DNA from: Planctomycetaceae bacterium
GTDB taxonomy: Bacteria; Planctomycetota; Planctomycetia; Pirellulales; Thermoguttaceae
DNA length: 5,674 nucleotides
Assembly (NCBI GenBank): GCA_031266315.1
Contig: JAISBG010000525.1
Location: 1-5,674, forward strand
Reading direction: 5' to 3'
Numbering within the stretch: position 1 is the first letter of the stretch; each line of letters starts with the position of its first letter. The translations under genes and the position numbers were made by a program. Positions 1 through 4,614 of the stretch are shown piece after piece. Below the pieces are notes generated by a model. It worked only from the letters and a program-made list of their open reading frames with translations, made no database searches and had not been told where the DNA came from.

Positions 1-78
1 TAGGAATTAAACGTGCGTTTTTGAAAAGAACATATTATAAAATATTAACACTCTTTTGTGGCAAACAACACAACCACA

Positions 79-1118
79 TTACTTGCACTCCGGCGCGCCG
101 TTTTCGCTTGCACATGACCCATTAGCAGTTGGAACTGTGATTGGGTCTGAAACCGGATCAGAGGGACCACGAGTAATAGGTAATGAAGTATTACTGTTTG
201 CGACTTGAAATGAACGTGCGGATATTAGAGTTTTCCAATGACCGGACATAAGATAGGAACAATCATCAAGTTCGGCTCCACTTTTTTGTATTTCTGTACA
301 TTTTCCGAGTTGGTGAGTTGGAATATGTTTTTCGCCGGCTACAAGTTGATTACTGCTTCCATCTTGCCACCATGCCATTGAATCGCGTGGTAACCAGGTC
401 AGAAAATTACCGGTGTTTTGCCAGAGAGCCACTCGAAATGGACCTGTGATTCGTTCATAATGATTTTTGTTTCCAACATTCCAATTCTCATAGACAGCCC
501 CAGTGTTTCGCATAATGATAACAGCATAATCACCTTGCGGTCCTTGAAAGTTCATAAAATCATTAAGTGTTGTACTGGTTCCCTGACTGAACAAAGGTCC
601 GTTACCACGACGACTTGGACATCGATAAATTGGAACGGAACCAAAAGCGTTTCGATCTTCTTCTCCTAAATATTTGAGCCACCATAGAGTATCGACAGAA
701 CCATTATTCACGCAACCGTATGTTGCAGCGTCTGTTCGCCTTTGCCACTCTGTTAATTTTTCGTGTAACGCAGTTTGTTCAATAAATGGATAGAGGAGTC
801 CCCAAGTTGAAACTCGACTCCAATACTGATAGTTTCCTTCTGTGTCTAACATACCAATTTGAAGCGGTGGAACTCCATTTTGGGTATCGTGAAAGTTGTG
901 AACACCAATGCCAATTTGTTTCAAGTGATTGGTACACGACATTCGTCTTGCCGCCTCTCATGCCGCTTGCACGGCGGGTAATAGTAATGCAATCAGAACT
1001 CCGATAATCGCAATAACCACAAGAAGTTCGACCAATGTAAAGCCGAACGGTGAAGAACGAATGAGTTGTAAAAATTTTGCGGAAAAGCATTGAGAAAACC
1101 AACACTCTTCTCTCTCAT
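79..1118 (-). pseudogene. DUF1559 prepilin-like protein, apparently disrupted (frameshift plus internal TGA, short C-terminus)
   Basis: Family: DUF1559 proteins start with a type IV pilin-like methylation helix and are probably exported or surface-bound; individual functions are mostly unknown. Seen: ATG at 1116-1118, 11 bases after GGAGG, opens [16 protein letters not shown]. The helix [20 protein letters not shown] follows in the -1 frame. One extra T in the run at 1070-1074 would join them. Codon 958-960 is TGA, exactly where the paralog at 4615 has Arg in QAAREAARR. From ATG 940-942 the frame is open for 287 residues (79-942), beginning MSCTNHLKQIG. It shares with the paralog the blocks GLLYP.IEQ, FGSV.IYRCPSRR, TWLPRD and GEKHIP, but ends before the C-terminal H-x-G...GDG.VR motif. 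Inferred: a recently inactivated gene. The open ORF could restart at 942 but would lack the export helix. Sequencing error in the T run, or recoding, are alternatives. Confidence 0.75.
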
Positions 1119-1129
1119 TTCTTAACTTT

Positions 1130-1134
1130 CCTCC
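1130..1134 (-). promoter_or_regulatory. Ribosome binding site of the left DUF1559 gene
   Basis: Read on the minus strand this is GGAGG, followed by AAAGTTAAGAA and ATG at 1118. The spacing of 11 bases is a little long but acceptable. It fixes the original start at 1116-1118, which is one frame away from the prepilin helix. That mismatch is the evidence for the frameshift. Confidence 0.6.
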
Positions 1135-1142
1135 ATATACTG

Positions 1143-1154
1143 CCCCCCCCCCCC
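1143..1154. repeat. 12-base homopolymer, C on plus strand, G on minus strand
   Basis: Twelve consecutive C residues in otherwise AT-rich DNA. Read from the DUF1559 gene on the minus strand, this is a G12 tract 8 bases upstream of its GGAGG ribosome binding site. It therefore lies in the leader or promoter spacer. Known: long poly-G tracts in such places are classic slipped-strand phase-variation switches. Inferred: tract length may vary between cells and alter expression of the gene at 79-1118. The exact length is also prone to sequencing error. Confidence 0.85.
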
Positions 1155-1480
1155 TGACTTGCCCATTTTAACATTTGACTTTTCACAGAGTTTTTCGGCA
1201 AATTTTCCGAAGCGGTTTTTACAAAGTTTTTCATTGTTATATTCCTTATTTACAGGATTTCTGAAATTATCGCGAAACGTTTGCCGAAAACAACACGGCA
1301 AAAAAACGCAACGCCGATTCAATAATTATAGAGTTTACACAAAATAAAACCAGATGTCAAGAAGAATCTTTTTTTTCGCGAATTTTCGTGTGTTTCGCGT
1401 TGAAAACGAACTTTTCAATGCTTGGACAACTAAATACGGTAGATTCAGAAGATTTTTTTTATAAGCCGAATTCAGCGCAT

Positions 1481-1506
1481 AAAAAAGCTCGCCACAGGGA
1501 CGAGCT
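1481..1506 (-). terminator. Rho-independent terminator (minus strand)
   Basis: Read on the minus strand: AGCTCG, a loop region TCCCTGTGG, CGAGCT, then five further T residues. The loop region can close two extra C-G pairs around CTGT, leaving one bulged T. A GC-rich stem followed directly by a T run is the standard intrinsic terminator form. The plus strand has no T run after the stem, so it works in one direction only. Confidence 0.6.
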
Positions 1507-1585
1507 GAGGGTGCTTAAAAGCATTGCCTCGCACAACGAATGTCATTTACTAAGATTTGAAAGCAATCGTTGCTCGGATACATAT
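1481..1585 (-). ncRNA. Putative small RNA of about 100 nt, unknown class
   Basis: On the minus strand three stems follow one another. In plus coordinates, stem A pairs 1567-1573 with 1533-1539 (GCAACGA with TCGTTGT, one G-U pair). Stem B spans 1507-1530: outer GAGG/CCTC, inner AGCAT-type stem with one G-U pair, loop of four, two-base bulge. Stem C is an intrinsic terminator ending in a U run at 1485-1481. A plausible promoter sits upstream: TTGTTT (1614-1619), 16-base spacer, then TGG-TAAATT, an extended -10 (1592-1597). This predicts a start near 1585. No protein gene on the minus strand precedes this terminator, since the next gene, amt, runs the other way. I do not recognise it as tmRNA, SRP RNA, RNase P RNA or 6S RNA. 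The existence of a transcript is inferred. Confidence 0.4.
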
Positions 1586-1591
1586 CAAAGT

Positions 1592-1619
1592 AATTTACCA
1601 CACATACGCAAAAAAACAA
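1592..1619 (-). promoter_or_regulatory. Candidate sigma-70-type promoter of the putative small RNA
   Basis: Minus strand: -35 TTGTTT at 1614-1619, 16-base spacer, -10 TAAATT at 1592-1597 with TG at the extended -10 position. The match is moderate, and AT-rich DNA produces such matches often. The position is right for the structured element that ends at 1481. Confidence 0.3.
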
Positions 1620-1863
1620 GAGGGGGGCAAAAAAATTTTTACCTGTTCACAGAATTGTGTCTTTGAGTCAAATTGGATGATTTAGGAATAGTGAGTAAAC
1701 ACATTATCCATTACCTTTACATTCATTTTTCGTGAGCGGTTACAAATAGAGAATCCTATTTGAACTGACTATTTAGACACTGCGTAACAGGAGATAATGA
1801 GTCAAAACATGTCAAGCCCGCAAGGGAATTTTTTTCCTGTTTGCAGACGGAATTTTGTTAAAA

Positions 1864-1887
1864 GTAGGTAATCATCAGGTAGGTAAT
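1864..1887 (+). repeat. Direct repeat GTAGGTAAT, two copies 15 bp apart
   Basis: GTAGGTAAT occurs at 1864-1872 and again at 1879-1887, a period of 15 bp, with a similar AT.ATC context after each copy. It lies about 370 bp upstream of the amt promoter. It could be a pair of protein-binding half sites; no regulator can be named. Confidence 0.3.
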
Positions 1888-2019
1888 TTATCATTTGCGG
1901 TATTTATCCGACCTTTTGGTCAATTTATAGCCCTACAATGATTGTACCATTCCGTTGAAAGACGTGAGAATCAGTTTTTTTAACGCGAAAATGTGCTAAA
2001 AAATCATTTCGTGTTGTTT

Positions 2020-2031
2020 GTGAAATTTCAC
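2020..2031. promoter_or_regulatory. Palindrome GTGAAATTTCAC, possible operator
   Basis: A perfect 12-bp palindrome, centred about 230 bp upstream of the predicted amt transcription start. It sits within a larger imperfect dyad: TTTTTTAACGCGAAAA near 1975-1990 is roughly complementary to GTTTTGCGTTTAAAAA near 2034-2049. It could be an upstream activator site or a hairpin. Function is inferred only. Confidence 0.3.
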
Positions 2032-2076
2032 GTGTTTTGCGTTTAAAAATCTCAGTTAATTAATCGTGTAAAGCAT

Positions 2077-2119
2077 ATTACAATTTTGTAATTTCATCGG
2101 TATGGCAAAACAAAATTGT
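2077..2119. promoter_or_regulatory. Paired dyads, candidate upstream activator sites of amt
   Basis: ACAATTTTGT at 2080-2089 sits inside the 16-bp palindrome ATTACAA-TT-TTGTAAT (2077-2092). Its exact reverse complement, ACAAAATTGT, lies at 2110-2119. The two sites are 30 bp apart centre to centre, close to three helical turns, at about -170 and -140 from the predicted sigma-54 start. Known: enhancer-binding activators of sigma-54 promoters bind paired dyads at such distances. The sites do not resemble the enterobacterial NtrC box, so no activator can be named. Confidence 0.35.
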
Positions 2120-2227
2120 CGTTTCTTTTAAAACACACAGAATTATTTTTTTTCTGAAACTGTGAATATTATTTTATCTTCTTTAATTATCGATGGTTAC
2201 GTATTTTTATTTTATGTAATTTTGAAT

Positions 2228-2242
2228 TGGCATGGAAAATGC
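2228..2242 (+). promoter_or_regulatory. Sigma-54 (RpoN) -24/-12 promoter of amt
   Basis: TGGCATGGAAAATGC matches the consensus TGGCACG-N4-TTGC at all but two defined positions (C to T in the -24 element, T to A in the -12 element). The essential GG and GC doublets are present at the exact required distance. The predicted start is near 2254, giving a leader of about 65 bases. Known: nitrogen-regulated Amt genes such as E. coli glnK-amtB use sigma-54. No comparably good sigma-70 promoter is visible between this site and the gene. Confidence 0.6.
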
Positions 2243-2261
2243 TTTTAAGTGGCAAAGAAGT

Positions 2262-2280
2262 TTGACCGCAATACGGTCAA
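2262..2280 (+). promoter_or_regulatory. Inverted repeat TTGACCG-N5-CGGTCAA in the amt leader
   Basis: A perfect 7-bp dyad with a 5-base spacer, lying at about +9 to +27 of the predicted transcript and 38 bases before the start codon. It may be an operator (a repressor here would block the promoter just upstream) or a leader RNA hairpin. A related shorter dyad, GACC-TTTT-GGTCAA, lies at 1910-1923. No T run follows, so it is not an intrinsic terminator. Confidence 0.45.
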
Positions 2281-2304
2281 GTGTTTTGAGTCAACCCCAG
2301 CATT

Positions 2305-2310
2305 AAGGAG
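2305..2310 (+). promoter_or_regulatory. Ribosome binding site of amt
   Basis: AAGGAG, 8 bases before ATG at 2319. A second ATG at 2314-2316 is only 3 bases from the site and in another frame that does not encode the transporter. The spacing therefore favours 2319. Confidence 0.85.
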
Positions 2311-2318
2311 AGTATGCC

Positions 2319-4163
2319 ATGCCGTTTTTGGAGTTTCTTTTACCGATTTTTGCACAAACAGAGGCAACTGAAGTTGCCGAAAAAGCCGTAGAAGTTGTTG
2401 CGGAGGTCGCCGACAAATTTTCGTCAGTGGACACTATTTGGGTTCTATTCGGAGCCGCATTGGTGTTCTTTATGCACCCCGGTTTCACAATGGTCGAAGC
2501 CGGTTTTACCCGTGCAAAAAATACGGGGAATATCGTAATGAAAAATGTGTTGACTTTTGCACTCGGCACCATTTTCTTTACTACCGTTGGTTTCGGGATT
2601 ATGTTTGCCCCCGGACTGAATCTGTCCAATGAAACAATTCATCCTTATTTTGGCGGCTTTGACTGGTTCGCTGGCGGGGCAATTGCCAATGTTTATGGTT
2701 CCGGTACTTATCCCGGAGTTGTCTTCCTGATTTTCCAAACCGTTTTTTGTGCCACGTCGGCAACTATTGTTTCAGGGGCAATGGCGGAACGGACAAAATT
2801 CAGTACCTACTGTATTTATTGTATCGTATTGAGTGCTTTTGTTTATCCGGTTTCCGGTCATTGGATTTGGGGCGGCGGTTGGTTAGCCGAAAAAGGGTTT
2901 CACGATTTTGCCGGTTCAACAGTTGTTCACATGGTTGGCGGTTTGTCAGCACTTATCGGAGCCGCTTTTCTCGGTCCCCGTCTTGGAAAATACACAAAAG
3001 ACGGAAAACCGCGTGCTATTCTCGGCAGTAATGTTGCTCTTGGTTGTCTGGGTGTTCTGATTCTCTGGTTTGGTTGGTTCGGATTCAACGGTGCTTCCAC
3101 TGTTTGCGCCACCGGCGACGGAGTGTTGACTTCAATGGGAAGTATTTTCGTAACTACGAATCTTGCCGCTTCGGTTGGAGCCGCTGTTACAATGCTTATT
3201 ACTTGGGGTCGTTACGGAAAACCGGATGTGTCGATGACATTGAACGGAGCCTTAGCCGGTCTTGTCGGAATCACTGCCTGTTGCGATGTTGTCAGTCCGG
3301 TCGGCGCAATTATTGTCGGAACACTTTCCGCTCTATTTCTTGTTACTGCCATCGAATTTATCGATAAGGTTCTTCACATTGACGATCCGGTTGGTGCTAT
3401 TTCCGTTCACGGTGTTTGCGGTGTAATCGGAACATTATGTGTTGGTCTTTTCGCGGATCCCAAAGTCAACGGCGATTTTCAGGGGTTGTTTTACGGCGGA
3501 GGGGTTAATCTGCTTATTACACAAATCATTGGTATTGCGTCGGTTGCCGCATGGATTGTATTGACAATGCTCATTCTGTTCGGTATTCTTGAGGCAACAA
3601 TTGGTTTACGGGTTTCCAAAGCGGAAGAACTCGGAGGGTTGGATATGTCCGAACACGGTTTAGCCAGTGCCTACGCGGACTTTAATATTACCGATCAACT
3701 ACTCGGTATTGTTGCTCACGAAGAAGGAAAAGTCCCGCTTTCGCAGGCAGTTACCGTTGAACGTCCTGCGCCGAAAACTGTTGCGGTAAAGCCGTTTGAT
3801 TCGAATCATCCGAAATTTTCAAAGGTTGAGATTATTTGCCGTCAGAACAAATTTGACGATCTCAAATCCGCATTGAACGCAATTGATATTACAGGAATGA
3901 CGGTAACACAGGTGATGGGTTGCGGAATGCAAAAGGGAAGCAGCGAATTTTATCGAGGTGTTCCGATTGACATTCAACTTTTGCCGAAAGTTCGTGTTGA
4001 AGTTGTTGTTACGAAAGTTCCGGTTGATCTGGTCATCGAAACAGCAAAGAAAGTCCTGTACACCGGCAATATCGGTGACGGTAAGATTTTTGTGTACGAT
4101 GTTGAAAATGTTGTCAAAGTCCGAACCGGTGCCGAAGGTTACAACGCATTGCAGGACGAATAA
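2319..4163 (+). CDS. amt: Ammonium transporter with fused C-terminal P-II regulatory domain
   Basis: An inner-membrane trimeric ammonium channel with a built-in P-II regulator, 614 residues (E. coli AmtB has 428, P-II 112). Residues 1-35 form an unusual leader, hydrophobic and then acidic-amphipathic. About 11 membrane helices follow, from 38 to 430. Family residues seen: substrate-site Asp196 in DFAGSTVVH, twin histidines His204 and His364 (in SVHGVCG), Phe gate Phe143 and Phe256, Trp184 and Ser260. The cytosolic tail GLRVSKAEE..GLDMSEHG (429-447) matches the AmtB C-terminal region that P-II senses. A Pro/Val-rich linker (about 456-499) leads to P-II (500-614), which aligns to E. coli GlnB without gaps at an offset of 499. 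Kept: Gln39 (538), Arg47 (546), Lys58 (557), Gly87 (586), Lys90 (589), Arg103 (602). Changed: Tyr51 to Ile550, Arg101 to Lys600. Amt-P-II fusions are known in other bacteria. Function is near certain; how the fused domain behaves is inferred. Confidence 0.97.
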   Translation: MPFLEFLLPIFAQTEATEVAEKAVEVVAEVADKFSSVDTIWVLFGAALVFFMHPGFTMVEAGFTRAKNTGNIVMKNVLTFALGTIFFTTVGFGIMFAPGLNLSNETIHPYFGGFDWFAGGAIANVYGSGTYPGVVFLIFQTVFCATSATIVSGAMAERTKFSTYCIYCIVLSAFVYPVSGHWIWGGGWLAEKGFHDFAGSTVVHMVGGLSALIGAAFLGPRLGKYTKDGKPRAILGSNVALGCLGVLILWFGWFGFNGASTVCATGDGVLTSMGSIFVTTNLAASVGAAVTMLITWGRYGKPDVSMTLNGALAGLVGITACCDVVSPVGAIIVGTLSALFLVTAIEFIDKVLHIDDPVGAISVHGVCGVIGTLCVGLFADPKVNGDFQGLFYGGGVNLLITQIIGIASVAAWIVLTMLILFGILEATIGLRVSKAEELGGLDMSEHGLASAYADFNITDQLLGIVAHEEGKVPLSQAVTVERPAPKTVAVKPFDSNHPKFSKVEIICRQNKFDDLKSALNAIDITGMTVTQVMGCGMQKGSSEFYRGVPIDIQLLPKVRVEVVVTKVPVDLVIETAKKVLYTGNIGDGKIFVYDVENVVKVRTGAEGYNALQDE

Positions 4164-4202
4164 CAACGAATAAGAAAGTATTAAAAAAATTTTTCTTTAA
4201 CA

Positions 4203-4280
4203 GACAAAGTTGGCAGGCAACAATTTTCCGGATTGTTAAAACGCTGTTCGTATAACGGCGCGCCTGCCTTCTCTTTTGTC
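4203..4280 (+). other. Three-way-junction structured element after amt
   Basis: P1 pairs GGCAGGC (4212-4218) with GCCTGCC (4262-4268). P2 pairs AACAAT (4219-4224) with ATTGTT (4232-4237), 7-base loop. AAAA joins to P3, CGCTGTT (4242-4248) with AACGGCG (4254-4260), one G-U pair and a 5-base loop. Only the four-base joiner and C4261 are unpaired in the junction. Outside P1, GACAAAG (4203-4209) pairs with CTTT-T-GTC (4273-4280) across a small internal loop. It starts 40 bases after the amt stop codon. It may be the 3' end structure of the amt mRNA, an independent RNA or a cloverleaf-like DNA element. It is not a simple intrinsic terminator, and I do not recognise the class. Confidence 0.5.
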
Positions 4281-4570
4281 CGAAATTGCGAATGAAGGTA
4301 TTCTCAAAGTCCGTCGTAATTTTATAAAGACTTCAGTCATAGTCCTAATACGGTTATGCAGGGCGAAAAGAGGTCGGCTATTTATCAAAAAGTTCGCTGA
4401 ACGGTCATACCGATTGGAATCAATGACAACTCAACCGGCGCAATTCTTCAGCGAAGGGGCGTCCACCACTTATTGATCCACTTCGTCAATAATTGTGCAA
4501 ACGATTATTCTGTAAATTGTAGATTGGAAACAATTCCGGTGTTCCTTGTTGATGCCAAGTCTTGAGCGAA
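4281..4570. other. 290-base stretch with nothing recognised
   Basis: An open frame from TTG at 4276 to 4476 (66 codons) has no ribosome binding site, begins inside the structured element and matches no family I know. The minus strand is broken by many stops. It may be spacer or a decayed gene; I cannot tell which. Confidence 0.5.
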
Positions 4571-4603
4571 TAACCGTGTTCACGTAAAACGTGAACACGG
4601 TTA
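4571..4603 (-). terminator. Perfect 15-bp hairpin after the right DUF1559 gene
   Basis: TAACCGTGTTCACGT, loop AAA, then its exact complement ACGTGAACACGGTTA. On the minus strand it begins 11 bases after the stop codon of the DUF1559 gene at 4615, the usual terminator position. Only TTATT follows in place of a long T run. It may end transcription weakly, protect the mRNA 3' end, or act in both directions against read-through from amt. Confidence 0.65.
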
Positions 4604-4614
4604 CCAATAACAAC

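Larger units (their letters stand above)
1119..2227. other. 1.1-kb AT-rich intergenic region without a convincing protein gene
   Basis: Open frames here are short, lack good ribosome binding sites and match no family I recognise. What the stretch does hold is secondary structure. TTTGCCG at 1280-1286 pairs with CGGCAAA at 1296-1302. CGCGAA at 1377-1382 pairs with TTCGCG at 1394-1399. AAATAG at 1744-1749 pairs with CTATTT at 1756-1761. GCAA at 1820-1823 and GGAA at 1825-1828 pair with TTCC at 1834-1837 and TTGC at 1841-1844. GACC at 1910-1913 pairs with GGTC at 1918-1921. A minus-strand terminator and putative small RNA (about 1481-1585), and dyads nearer amt, are listed separately. Several short inverted repeats are expected by chance in AT-rich DNA. 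Confidence 0.6.

Noticed and set aside
32..45. ATATT-ATAA-AATAT inverted repeat downstream of the left DUF1559 gene as a terminator
   Set aside because: The five-pair stem is entirely A-T and too weak, and no T run follows on the minus strand.
92..99. GGCGCGCC present here and at 4257-4264, considered as a repeat or attachment site
   Set aside because: Only 8 bp, with unrelated flanks, once inside a coding frame and once inside a stem. Probably chance.
1388..1666. 92-codon open frame on the plus strand, starting at GTG
   Set aside because: No ribosome binding site, no recognisable domain and low-complexity composition. It overlaps the structured element and terminator read on the other strand.
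1797..1871. 24-codon micro-ORF MSQNMSSPQGNFFPVC... after AGGAG
   Set aside because: The spacing between AGGAG and ATG is only 3 bases, and nothing else supports translation. The stretch also contains a hairpin.
4203..4280. Three-way junction as a hammerhead ribozyme, integron attC site or tRNA-like element
   Set aside because: No CUGAUGA/GAAA core, no RYYYAAC...GTTRRRY ends, and no tRNA arms or conserved tRNA bases.
4276..4476. 66-codon frame from TTG after amt
   Set aside because: Rare start codon, no ribosome binding site, starts inside the three-way-junction element, no recognised family.
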